The notes under the pieces were generated by a model. It was not told where the DNA came from. It saw nothing but the letters and a program-made list of their open reading frames with translations, and did no database searches. Positions 6,873 to 12,953 of a stretch of DNA of 15,555 nt are shown here, in pieces. Both the position numbers and the translations under genes were made by a program. The stretch is from CAZGUG01 sp964529035 (lineage in GTDB: Bacteria; Bacillota; Clostridia; Ch29), in NCBI GenBank assembly GCA_964529035.1, contig CAZGUG010000048.1:1-15555 (forward strand), given 5' to 3'. Every line of letters begins with the position of its first letter. Position 1 is the first letter of the stretch.

Positions 6873-7025
6873 ATGGAAAAAGAAAAGAAAGGTTTATTTG
6901 AGCGCCTGGCGGGAGGTAAAAAGGCCAAAAAGAGTCCGTGCTGCAGTTTTCAGATAGAAGAGTTGCCGGAGGAAATGGCCGCTAAAAAAGAAGGTGAGGA
7001 TTCTTCAAAGTCCAAGAACAGTTGA
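6873..7025 (+). CDS. Small Lys-rich protein with a CC motif (50 aa)
   Basis: This ORF is real on its signals: GGAAGAGGAGG lies 8 bases before the ATG, and it sits in order and on the same strand within the operon. The 50-residue product begins MEKEKKGLFERLAGGKKAKK, carries a single SPCCSFQIEEL motif at residues 21-31, and ends in a charged, low-complexity tail rich in K, E and S. It has no membrane segment. I do not know a characterised family for it. The vicinal cysteines, and its place between a permease and a Cys-rich protein, suggest a soluble metalloid-binding or carrier peptide handing its ligand to the permease. That role is inference. Confidence 0.75.
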   Translation: MEKEKKGLFERLAGGKKAKKSPCCSFQIEELPEEMAAKKEGEDSSKSKNS

Positions 7026-7073
7026 TGATTGCAGGCTCTATATTAAAAAACATAACTAAATGGAGGTAGAATT

Positions 7074-7523
7074 ATGAAAACGCTTAGAATTGAATGGAGA
7101 CACCTTGATGTTGAGGGGGATACCTGCGACCGCTGTTATGATACCGGTGAAAACCTTAACGCGGAAGTAAGAAGGCTGCAAAGAGCGCTTAAGCCGCTGG
7201 GTATTCAGGTGGAATGGTTTGAGACAAAGCTAAATGACAGCCAAATACAAAAGTCCAATACCATACTGTTTAACGGAGTTCCGATAGAAGACATCCTGGA
7301 TATTGAGGTATCGGAGAACTACTGCCATTCGTGCAGTGCCCTGCTGGGGAACGAAACCTACTGCCGTACGGTTATATATCAAGGCACAGAGTATGAGGAT
7401 GTACCGGCAAAGGCCATCCGGGAGGCGGCATACAAGGTATTAGGCATAGAAGAATCAAAAAAAGCGTCCGGGAAGAGCGGCGGCAGATGCGGCTGCGGAT
7501 GTGGCGGCAGCGACTGCTGCTAA
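7074..7523 (+). CDS. DUF2703-like cysteine-rich protein
   Basis: 149 residues with ATG behind TGGAGG at 7 bases. The body (LRIEWRHLDVEG, TCDRC, NLNAEVRRLQRALKPLGI, ILFNGVPIEDIL, NYCHSCSALLG, TYCRTVIY) matches the DUF2703 family (PF10865) as I remember it, whose function is not established. There are ten cysteines: C18xxC21, C84xxC87, C97, and a Gly/Cys tail C139, C141, C143, C148, C149. The layout recalls a thioredoxin-like fold with an added metal-binding tail. In this operon it follows the MarR, permease and CC-protein genes, so binding or reducing a metal or metalloid is a reasonable guess. The family has no proven reaction, and no enzyme function is claimed. Confidence 0.8.
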   Translation: MKTLRIEWRHLDVEGDTCDRCYDTGENLNAEVRRLQRALKPLGIQVEWFETKLNDSQIQKSNTILFNGVPIEDILDIEVSENYCHSCSALLGNETYCRTVIYQGTEYEDVPAKAIREAAYKVLGIEESKKASGKSGGRCGCGCGGSDCC

Positions 7524-7666
7524 TATATAGTAAGGCAGCTTTTTAGCCATATCGTAAACCCCATGTATCACAGCTTAACAAGGGTTTATGTTGCAACGAA
7601 AAAAATGGGCGTATATGCAAAGCAAAGCGATGCAGTTAAGGGATGGATAAGAGCATAGGCAAACTT

Positions 7667-7703
7667 CCCCGTCAAATTCCAACGGAATTGGATATTGACG
7701 GGG
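7667..7703 (+). promoter_or_regulatory. Long hairpin overlapping the arsR -35 box
   Basis: CCCCGTCAAATTCCAA (7667-7682) pairs with TTGGATATTGACGGGG (7688-7703): 14 of 16 pairs match, with a CGGAA loop. There is no T-tract on either side. The 3' arm holds the -35 TTGACG (7695-7700). It may be a degenerate terminator of the upstream operon or a regulatory palindrome. The rest of the 7524-7766 gap shows nothing coding. Confidence 0.45.
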
Positions 7704-7723
7704 ATTAATTGGTATGATATATT
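7695..7723 (+). promoter_or_regulatory. Promoter of the ArsR operon
   Basis: TTGACG (7695-7700), 17 bases, TATATT (7718-7723). The -10 box lies inside the ArsR-type palindrome, so bound repressor would block polymerase. Confidence 0.65.
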
Positions 7724-7739
7724 ACAATATAGTAATATA
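7718..7739 (+). promoter_or_regulatory. ArsR-type operator
   Basis: TATATTAC-AATATA-GTAATATA is a perfect 8-bp inverted repeat with a 6-base centre. AT-rich ATA...TAT palindromes of this kind are typical ArsR/SmtB sites, and it covers the -10 box and probable start of the arsR transcript. Confidence 0.65.
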
Positions 7740-7766
7740 GTCAAATGAAATGCGGGGTGAATAAAA

Positions 7767-8099
7767 GTGTACAAAGACAATATACGGTTATATAAATACA
7801 GGGCGGAAATAATAAAGAGCCTTTCACACCCTGTGCGGCTTGCCATAGTTGACCTTCTAAAGGACGGCGAAAAGTGCGTCTGCGATATAGTGGACTTTCT
7901 GGAAGAGAAGCAGTCAAGCGTATCCCGGCACCTTGCCACGTTGCGAAGCACAGGAATTGTGGAAACCAGGAAAGAGGGACTGCAGGTTTATTACAGACTT
8001 AACGCTCCTTGCGTAAACGTTTTTTTAAACTGCGTGGATAGAATAATAAGGGAGCGGCATGAGGAAAAGGGTAAAGCTTTGAAAAATATACAGGCATAA
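7767..8099 (+). CDS. arsR: ArsR/SmtB-family metalloid-responsive repressor
   Basis: 110 residues from a GTG start behind GGGGTGA. The winged helix-turn-helix runs from about residue 15 (IIKSLSHPVRLAIVDLL) through the recognition helix SSVSRHLATLRSTGIVETRKEG to VYYRL. The ligand motif is KCVCDIV (C37, C39), the counterpart of the ELCVCDL site that binds As(III) or Sb(III) in classical ArsR. Two further cysteines (C82, C89) in the C-terminal helix could be third ligands. Ligand binding would release the operator at 7718-7739 and induce arsR with the downstream permease, ferredoxin and thioredoxin genes. The stop is followed within 18 bases by the permease. The class is certain; arsenic as inducer is inferred from the CVC motif and context. 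Confidence 0.88.
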   Translation: MYKDNIRLYKYRAEIIKSLSHPVRLAIVDLLKDGEKCVCDIVDFLEEKQSSVSRHLATLRSTGIVETRKEGLQVYYRLNAPCVNVFLNCVDRIIRERHEEKGKALKNIQA

Positions 8100-8117
8100 A
8101 AATCGGAGGTATTAAAA

Positions 8118-9290
8118 TTGAGCGAACGCAGAAAGTTTTTACTGATACTTGGCGTGTTTTTACTGGCCTATTTCCTGCCGGCGTCCGATCCGAGGGTTAA
8201 AGGGGCCCTGGTTGAATCCTTTGCCATGCTGCACGAATACGCCAGGGAGCATGTACTACTCTGCCTAGTGCCGGCATTTTTCATAGCCGGGGGCATTTCG
8301 GTATTTATTTCCCAGGATTCTGTCATGAAATACCTTGGCCCGCTGGCAAAAAAATGGGTATCCTATTCGGTGGCCTCGGTGTCCGGCTCGGTACTGGCGG
8401 TGTGCTCCTGCACGGTGCTGCCGCTTTTCTCCGGTATCTACATGAGGGGTGCGGGGCTTGGACCCGCCACCGCTTTTCTTTACTCGGGTCCGGCTATAAA
8501 CATACTGGCTATAATAATTACGGCGCGGGTTTTAGGGCCCGAGCTTGGTATCGCCCGGGCGGTGGGAGCGGTGGTGTTCAGCATAATAATAGGGCTTTTG
8601 ATGCACCTTATATTCCTCAGGGAGGAAAGAAGACGTACTCAAGAGGACGCGTCAATGTTTGAAAGGGATGTGGAGCAAAAACGGCCCCTTTGGAAGGACA
8701 TAGTTTTCTTTGCTTCGATGGTTGGATTTTTGGTGTTTGCCAACTGGGCAAGGCCAATAGAGGAAACCGGCCTGTGGGCAGCAGTATTTTCGGATAAGTG
8801 GTTTATTGCAGGCGTCTTCTTTGCCATGGCCCTTATTTCGGTTTTCCGGTGGTATGACGGGGAGGAGCGAAAAGAATGGTACTCATCCACCTGGGATTTT
8901 GCGCTAAAAATACTGCCTCTTTTGTTCGGCGGGGTGCTGGTGGCCGGTTTCCTGCTGGGGCGGCCCGGCAACGAAGGCATTATTCCCTCGCAGTGGGTTA
9001 ACTCGCTGGTGGGGGGTAACTCCCTGGGAGCCAACCTGTTTGCATCGGTGGCGGGAGCCTTTATGTACTTTGCCACGCTGACCGAGGTACCCATTCTCCA
9101 GGGGCTTCTGGGAGCGGGGATGGGCAACGGGCCGGCACTGGCACTTCTGCTGGCGGGCCCGGCACTGTCGCTGCCTAACATGCTGGTTATTCGCAGCGTT
9201 ATAGGCACCAAGAAGACCGTTGTTTATGTTGCGCTGGTGGTAATAATGGCCACCATTTCCGGTATGATTTTCGGCGCTGTATGGGGCTGA
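8118..9290 (+). CDS. ArsP-like permease (PF03773)
   Basis: 390 residues from a TTG start with GGAGGT 7 bases upstream. About ten membrane segments in two pseudo-repeats separated by a charged cytoplasmic loop (about 168-192, REERRRTQEDASMFERD). The hallmark AVCSCTVLPLFSGIYMRGAG has C96 and C98, followed by FLYSGPAINILAI; the second half has TLTEVPILQGLLGAGMGNGP and AGPALSLPNML. This is the longer ArsP-type architecture; the Campylobacter ArsP of this family exports trivalent methylarsenite and aromatic arsenicals. It is distinct from the 297-residue permease at 5919 and sits directly behind arsR. Substrate is inferred from the regulator and neighbours; other soft metal or thiolated substrates are possible. 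Confidence 0.87.
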   Translation: MSERRKFLLILGVFLLAYFLPASDPRVKGALVESFAMLHEYAREHVLLCLVPAFFIAGGISVFISQDSVMKYLGPLAKKWVSYSVASVSGSVLAVCSCTVLPLFSGIYMRGAGLGPATAFLYSGPAINILAIIITARVLGPELGIARAVGAVVFSIIIGLLMHLIFLREERRRTQEDASMFERDVEQKRPLWKDIVFFASMVGFLVFANWARPIEETGLWAAVFSDKWFIAGVFFAMALISVFRWYDGEERKEWYSSTWDFALKILPLLFGGVLVAGFLLGRPGNEGIIPSQWVNSLVGGNSLGANLFASVAGAFMYFATLTEVPILQGLLGAGMGNGPALALLLAGPALSLPNMLVIRSVIGTKKTVVYVALVVIMATISGMIFGAVWG

Positions 9291-9359
9291 GAACCGAGAC
9301 AGTCTGCCGGTCGACAGGATTAAGAAATGAATACTTTTAAAGATAAGGGGGGAATCATA

Positions 9360-9596
9360 TTGTCAAAGGGATGGTATCCTGTTATTGATTATGAAAAGTG
9401 CACCGAATGCGGGGTGTGTTTTGAAAAGTGCCCCTACGGTGTATATGTACTGGTTGAAAACAAACCCGTTGTTATGGAACCTGAAAACTGCATTCACGGG
9501 TGCCGTGGGTGCCAGAAGCTGTGCCCGGCCGGTGCTATTGATTACGTAGGCACTGCCGGCAGCACATGCGGCTGTGATTGCAGCTGCAATTGCTGA
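9360..9596 (+). CDS. 2[4Fe-4S] ferredoxin-like protein with cysteine-rich tail
   Basis: 78 residues from TTG 9360, which has AAGGGGGGAA 7-8 bases upstream; an in-frame ATG at 9327 would add 11 residues but has a poor ribosome site. Two cluster motifs are visible: C14xxC17xxC20xxxC24 (KCTECGVCFEKCPYG) and C44xxxC48xxC51xxxC55 (CIHGCRGCQKLCP). After the fold the protein ends in the run STCGCDCSCNC, five cysteines in the last nine residues. Such ferredoxins (MSKGWYPVI-YEKC start) are found beside ArsR-permease genes. It could supply electrons for reducing an arsenical or for the thioredoxin next door, with the tail as a metal trap; these are inferences. Confidence 0.8.
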   Translation: MSKGWYPVIDYEKCTECGVCFEKCPYGVYVLVENKPVVMEPENCIHGCRGCQKLCPAGAIDYVGTAGSTCGCDCSCNC

Positions 9597-9642
9597 ATGC
9601 TTTTGTGATTGGAAGAATAATTAAATCTTTGGGAGTGATTTT

Positions 9643-9873
9643 ATGGTAATCAAAGTATTGGGCTCGGGATGTGCCAACTGCAAGAAGTTGGATCAAAACG
9701 TGAGGAAGGCAATTGAGGAACTTGGTATTGATGCATCGGTAGAAAAGGTAGAGGATATAAAGGCTATAGTGGGTTATGGCGTCATGAGGACACCGGCCCT
9801 GGTAGTGGATGAACAGGTTAAGGTTATGGGCAAGGTGGCTTCGGTGGAGGAGATTAAGAAGATACTGCAATAA
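9643..9873 (+). CDS. Mini-thioredoxin (Thioredoxin_3 / redox-active disulfide protein 2 family)
   Basis: 76 residues, with GGGAGTG before the ATG. The compact thioredoxin fold starts MVIKVLGSGCANCKKL, with active-site C10xxC13 (CANC), and has the cis-proline region MRTPALVVD followed by the typical VKVMGKVASVEEIKKIL end. It is a small thiol-disulfide protein, commonly coded next to ArsR-regulated permeases. In this operon it likely keeps a metalloid-binding or carrier thiol reduced, or delivers a trivalent arsenical to the permease. It is the last gene of the island; the orphan sigK end begins 15 bases after its stop codon. Confidence 0.87.
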   Translation: MVIKVLGSGCANCKKLDQNVRKAIEELGIDASVEKVEDIKAIVGYGVMRTPALVVDEQVKVMGKVASVEEIKKILQ

Positions 9874-9888
9874 AGGCGTGTCGGGGGG

Positions 9889-9957
9889 ATATCCCGTTCC
9901 TATGTTTCGAGGATAGAGAAAGGGGCTATAAAAAAACTTAGCAGGGAATTTCTATAG
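9889..9957 (+). pseudogene. sigK: Orphan 3' end of sigK (22 codons)
   Basis: Translates as ISRSYVSRIEKGAIKKLSREFL then stop, identical to the end of the intact SigK except Arg to Gly. Seven nucleotide differences, six synonymous, show that the sequence diverged while still coding in another genome or copy. There is no upstream sigK sequence, so it is not a functional gene. Confidence 0.85.
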
Positions 9958-9984
9958 AGCAACTGTTAAAGGCAGTTGTTCTAT
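9889..9984 (+). repeat. Right copy of the sigK 3'-end direct repeat (putative att site)
   Basis: Pairs with 4979-5074 at a constant offset of 4910 bases. It includes the coding tail and the terminator stem, whose loop differs while the stem is conserved. Confidence 0.85.
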
Positions 9985-9989
9985 TTTTT
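9954..9989 (+). terminator. Terminator copy at the island's right end
   Basis: ATAGAGCAACTG pairs with CAGTTGTTCTAT (12 bp, one G-T), then TTTTTTA. It can end the arsR operon transcript. The following 9990-10091 contains nothing I can assign. Confidence 0.8.
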
Positions 9990-10091
9990 ATGTCTACGAT
10001 TTCTTGTTAGATGCGGCTTAAACCCCCTTTATCAAGATAATTAACAAGGTGACATAATCAAAAGAAAACAACAGAAAATTGCACTGGTGTA

Positions 10092-10120
10092 TTGACCTAA
10101 TAGGTAAATTGATGTACAGT
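10092..10120 (+). promoter_or_regulatory. Promoter of the first TetR gene
   Basis: TTGACC (10092-10097), 17 bases, TACAGT (10115-10120). The -35 box is part of the first operator, so autorepression is expected. Confidence 0.55.
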
Positions 10121-10144
10121 GATGATGTTGACCTAACAGGTAAA
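10092..10144 (+). promoter_or_regulatory. Twin TetR operators
   Basis: TTGACCTAAYAGGTAAA occurs at 10092-10108 and 10128-10144, 16 of 17 bases identical and 36 bases apart. The first core, ACCTA-A-TAGGT, is a perfect palindrome; the second, ACCTAACAGGT, has one broken pair. Confidence 0.7.
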
Positions 10145-10184
10145 AACGCTTGTGACAAAAATGATTATAAAGAAGGAGATTAAT

Positions 10185-10808
10185 ATGTTCTCAAAATTAT
10201 TAAGCTTGGAACCTAAAAGGCGAAATGCCATTTTGAATGCGGCACTCAAGGAATTTGCCGACAAGGGATATGATGATGCATCAACAAATGTGATTGCCAG
10301 GGAGGCCGGTATCTCAAAGCCTCTGATGTTTCACTATATCAACAATAAGAAGGATTTCTTTCTCTTCCTCTACGACTATTGTCTGGAGATACTGGAAAGA
10401 GAGTATTTTAGCAGGATTGACCTGCGGGAAAGGGACATCTTCGAGCGCTTGCGGCAGACTTGTATGCTTAAAATCCAGGTAATGCAAAAAAACCCATGGA
10501 TTGTTGACTTTATTAAAGTGGCTGTATTGACGGATTCCGAAGCGGTAAAGGATGAGCTGGTAAAAAGACGAAAAAAGGTGGAAAACAAAAGTTTTGAACG
10601 GTTTTATGGCGATATAGATACATCACGCTTCCGCAGCGGGTTGGATGTGGATAAAGCAAAGCAATTGATTTTTTGGGCTGTTGGTGGATATTCGAATCAG
10701 ATATTAGAACAATTAAAAGGTTTTGATGTCTCGGAGTTCGATTTTGAAAAAATTTCTACTGAATTCGACAGTTATCTTGATGAACTGCGAAAAACCTATT
10801 ATAAATGA
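10185..10808 (+). CDS. TetR/AcrR-family repressor (first copy)
   Basis: 207 residues from ATG 10185, which has AAGGAG 7 bases upstream; a GTG at 10152 in frame is less likely. The N-terminal TetR helix-turn-helix is plain: RRNAILNAALKEFADKGYDDASTNVIAREAGISKPLMFHYINNKKDFFLFL. The C-terminal ligand domain is not recognisable as to ligand. It is a full-length paralogue of the repressor at 11621. Its gene starts just after twin palindromes that it presumably binds, and is followed 15 bases later by a wrecked ABC transporter, which it would have controlled. The regulator has therefore outlived its target operon, or now acts elsewhere. Confidence 0.87.
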   Translation: MFSKLLSLEPKRRNAILNAALKEFADKGYDDASTNVIAREAGISKPLMFHYINNKKDFFLFLYDYCLEILEREYFSRIDLRERDIFERLRQTCMLKIQVMQKNPWIVDFIKVAVLTDSEAVKDELVKRRKKVENKSFERFYGDIDTSRFRSGLDVDKAKQLIFWAVGGYSNQILEQLKGFDVSEFDFEKISTEFDSYLDELRKTYYK

Positions 10809-10822
10809 TGGGGGATACGGCG

Positions 10823-11303
10823 TTGAACGTGATTGAAACGAGGAAACTAACCAAGGTTTTTGGAAGGCAGGCGGCGTTGCAGGGAGTCGACCTTACCGTA
10901 AAGAAAGGCGAGGTATATGGTTTCATCATTCTTTAGGGATGCTGCGTAAAAGCGGCGGTGAGGTTATTGATTTTCTAGGCAGCTTGCACGGTAAAATAAA
11001 CCCCACCCGTCGCAAAGACCTGCTGGATAAATTCCAGCTTGATCCAAAGAAAAAATGCCGCAGCTATTCCAAGGGGAACCGACAGAAGGTGGCACTTGTC
11101 TCGCCTTTGTTTCAGATGCGCAGTTTTTGGTTTTAGATGAGCCTACCAGCGGACTTGACCCGTTAATGGAATTTGCTTTTCAGGAGTGTATATTCGAAGC
11201 AAAGAAGCAGGGCAAAACCGTTTTTCTGTCCAGCCATATTCTTGCGGAGGTAGAAGCGCTCTGCGACAGGGTGGGGATTATCCGGTAAGGGAAAATCGTT
11301 GAA
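10823..11303 (+). pseudogene. Broken ABC transporter ATPase gene
   Basis: The start reads MNVIETRKLTKVFGRQAALQGVDLTVKKGEVYGFI and then hits TAG at 10934, because the segment carrying Walker A (GPNGAGKST) is deleted and one T is missing in what should read LLGMLRKSGGEV. At SGGEVIDFLGSLHG about 40 more residues appear to be lost. Near 11100 a one-base shift separates KGNRQKVALVS from the continuation FVSDAQFLVLDEPTSGLDP (Walker B). The end, SSHILAEVEALCDRVGIIR, meets a TAA at 11286 where a Gln is usual, then GKIVE. The fragments collinearly match the ATPase of TetR-linked exporter operons in Clostridia. No active ATPase can be made. Confidence 0.85.
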
Positions 11304-11314
11304 TTCTGGTATGG

Positions 11315-11401
11315 GCAATAGGCATGGCCTATCTTGGTGGGATTATGGGTGCAGCTGTGGCAAGGCTGGGCAATCAGCAAGCCTTCATTGCCATCTTATA
11401 A
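11315..11401 (+). pseudogene. C-terminal remnant of an ABC permease gene
   Basis: Directly after the ATPase relic, a frame reads AIGMAYLGGIMGAAVARLGN and then QQAFIAIL and stop, 28 codons of hydrophobic, Gly-rich sequence like the last membrane helix of an ABC permease. It joins at about 11304-11314 to ATPase sequence, so one large deletion removed the end of the ATPase gene and nearly all the permease gene. Confidence 0.65.
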
Positions 11402-11419
11402 AGTAGGAGAACATCACTT

Positions 11420-11450
11420 GACCTGCTCTTTTTAAGGCAGGTCCTTTTTT
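11420..11450 (+). terminator. Rho-independent terminator of the broken ABC unit
   Basis: GACCTGC (11420-11426) pairs with GCAGGTC (11437-11443), followed by CTTTTTT. The decayed operon still has its terminator. Confidence 0.8.
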
Positions 11451-11540
11451 GTATGGGACGGCATGTGCACATTCCGGGATAATACTTATAAACATTAAGA
11501 ACCACTGTACGTTATGTGAAAGTATACTTCTTCCGGCGTA

Positions 11541-11570
11541 TTGACCACAGCGGTCATTCCGGTATATAAT
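11541..11570 (+). promoter_or_regulatory. Promoter of the second TetR operon
   Basis: TTGACC (11541-11546), 18 bases, perfect TATAAT (11565-11570). The -35 box overlaps the first operator. Confidence 0.65.
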
Positions 11571-11590
11571 AAAAATGACCAGAGTGGTCA
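11542..11590 (+). promoter_or_regulatory. Twin operators of the second TetR
   Basis: TGACCACAGCGGTCA (11542-11556) and TGACCAGAGTGGTCA (11576-11590) are palindromes 34 bases apart; the second is perfect around its central base. They bracket the -10 box. Confidence 0.7.
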
Positions 11591-11620
11591 TTTGATGATT
11601 TCCGATAATTCTGAAATGGG

Positions 11621-12250
11621 GTGACTATTATCTATTCGAAGTTTCACAGCCTGGAATCTGAGAAGCAAGAACGTATTATTAACGTGGCTCTAAAGGAGTT
11701 TGCAAAAAACGGCTACGATAAGGCATCTACCAACGAGATTGTAAAGGAAGCAGGAATATCCAAGGGGTCATTATTCAACTATTTTAGCAACAAGAAGGAA
11801 CTGTACTTATTCCTGCTTGATTACGTAGCCAAGGTGATTGAGCAAATCTATGCCCAAGTGGATTGGAATGAACCGGATTTTTTTGAAAGAATGAGACAAT
11901 TGGGATTGGTTAAATTTAGAATCTACAAAAAATTCCCACAGGCATTTAATTTTCTTAAGGCCTTAGCCCAGGAGGATGCAGCCGAGGTGAAGCCTGCAAT
12001 AAGTAGACTTAGCAAGGACCTTATTTCAAGCGGCTTGGAAAGAGGCTATCAAAACATTGACTGGAGCAAATTCAGGGAAGATATTGACCGTGAAAAGATG
12101 ATTAATATAATTAACTGGACTATGCTGGGTTTTGCCGATCTGTACAGGGATAAAGTTGATTCCTTTGAGGATGTTGGCTTGGAAGTTATCACCGAATCTG
12201 ATGAATATTTTGACATTTTGAAAGGCTGTTTTTATAAAAGGGGGGAGTGA
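11621..12250 (+). CDS. TetR/AcrR-family repressor (second copy) of an ABC exporter operon
   Basis: Up to 209 residues. The helix-turn-helix reads QERIINVALKEFAKNGYDKASTNEIVKEAGISKGSLFNYFSNKKELYLFL, and the whole protein aligns with the repressor at 10185 (shared motifs SKxxSLE at the start, FERxRQ, IDTSRF/IDWSKF and a similar C-terminus). The start is uncertain: GTG 11621 is the only ordinary start codon, but it lies inside the best ribosome site (GGGGTG) and alignment to the paralogue puts the first residue about three codons later at ATT or ATC. The stop is 4 bases before the ATPase start, so the TetR, ATPase and permease genes form one operon, presumably autorepressed at 11542-11590. Confidence 0.86.
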   Translation: MTIIYSKFHSLESEKQERIINVALKEFAKNGYDKASTNEIVKEAGISKGSLFNYFSNKKELYLFLLDYVAKVIEQIYAQVDWNEPDFFERMRQLGLVKFRIYKKFPQAFNFLKALAQEDAAEVKPAISRLSKDLISSGLERGYQNIDWSKFREDIDREKMINIINWTMLGFADLYRDKVDSFEDVGLEVITESDEYFDILKGCFYKRGE

Positions 12251-12254
12251 TAAC

Positions 12255-12953
12255 GTGTTTATTGACGTTTCTGCTTTGAAGAAGACCTATACAACCGGAG
12301 TAATCAAAAACGAAGTATTAAAGGGGCTCGAAATGAAGCTTGGGAAAGGGGAAATTGGTGTCATCCTTGGGCCTTCGGGTTCGGGGAAATCCACCCTGAT
12401 GAATATCATCGGTGGTGTTGACCGCTGCGACAGCGGCAGGGTCATTGTAGATGGAACCGAAATAAACAAGCTAAGCGATGACCAGCTGACCGAATACAGA
12501 CGTAAAGACATCGGTTTTGTATTCCAGTTCTACAACCTGGTTCCCAATCTTACAGTGGGGGAAAACATTGAAGTTGTTTCCAACATCAGCAAATCCCCTT
12601 TAAATGTGGACGAAGTTTTAAGAGCGGTAGAAATGCAGGACAAAAAGCGCCGCTTCCCCAGGGAGCTTTCCGGCGGTGAGCAGCAGCGGGTTTCCATTGC
12701 CAGGGCCATTGATAAGAATCCCAAGCTGCTGCTCTGCGATGAGCCAACGGGAGCTTTGGATTATCAGACATCCCGCAGCATCCTTAATCTGTTGCAGCGG
12801 GTGAACAAAGAATTTGGAACAACCATTTTGATGATAACCCACAATGCTGCCATTGCCGCTATGGCTAACAGGGTATTTAGATTAAGAAGCGGGGAAATCG
12901 TTGATGAAGTTGTTAATCAGGTGATTGCTCCGGCGGAAAGGATTGAATGGTGA
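12255..12953 (+). CDS. ABC transporter ATP-binding protein, MacB/LolD-like
   Basis: 232 residues from a GTG with AAGGGGGGAG 7 bases upstream. All ATPase motifs are present: Walker A GPSGSGKST (about 39-47), Q-loop VFQFYNLVPNLTVGEN, signature LSGGEQQR, Walker B LLLCDEPTGALD, and switch His in ITHN. The KTYTTGVIKNEVLKG start and the LVPNLTV stretch are typical of ATPases that pair with FtsX-type permeases (MacB/LolD/BceA group), which use mechanical coupling instead of transporting through the membrane in the classical way. Its stop overlaps the permease start (ATGGTGATG), which fixes the partner. Substrate is unknown; peptide, lipid or drug export under TetR control is the usual setting. Confidence 0.92.
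   Translation: MFIDVSALKKTYTTGVIKNEVLKGLEMKLGKGEIGVILGPSGSGKSTLMNIIGGVDRCDSGRVIVDGTEINKLSDDQLTEYRRKDIGFVFQFYNLVPNLTVGENIEVVSNISKSPLNVDEVLRAVEMQDKKRRFPRELSGGEQQRVSIARAIDKNPKLLLCDEPTGALDYQTSRSILNLLQRVNKEFGTTILMITHNAAIAAMANRVFRLRSGEIVDEVVNQVIAPAERIEW

Larger units (their letters stand above)
4979..9984. mobile_element. Putative genomic island integrated at the 3' end of sigK (metalloid cargo)
   Basis: The unit is bounded by 96-base direct repeats of the sigK 3' end. The left copy completes a functional gene and the right copy is an orphan, the classic footprint of site-specific integration into a gene's 3' end. Inside are two apparently autonomous operons with metalloid-type regulators, permeases and Cys-rich small proteins, plus an Acr3-like relic. 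No integrase, recombinase or transposase is visible between the repeats, so it would be a defective or cis-mobilisable element. An unequal recombination or partial duplication of sigK is the alternative. Confidence 0.6.

Noticed and set aside
8639..9211. 190-codon - strand open frame opposite the ArsP-like permease
   Set aside because: Low-complexity Ser/Pro/Ala product with no family resemblance; it is the shadow of the permease reading frame.
9327..9359. ATG 9327 as the ferredoxin start
   Set aside because: It lacks a good ribosome site and adds 11 residues not typical of the family; TTG 9360 has a strong one and gives the usual SKGWYPVI start.
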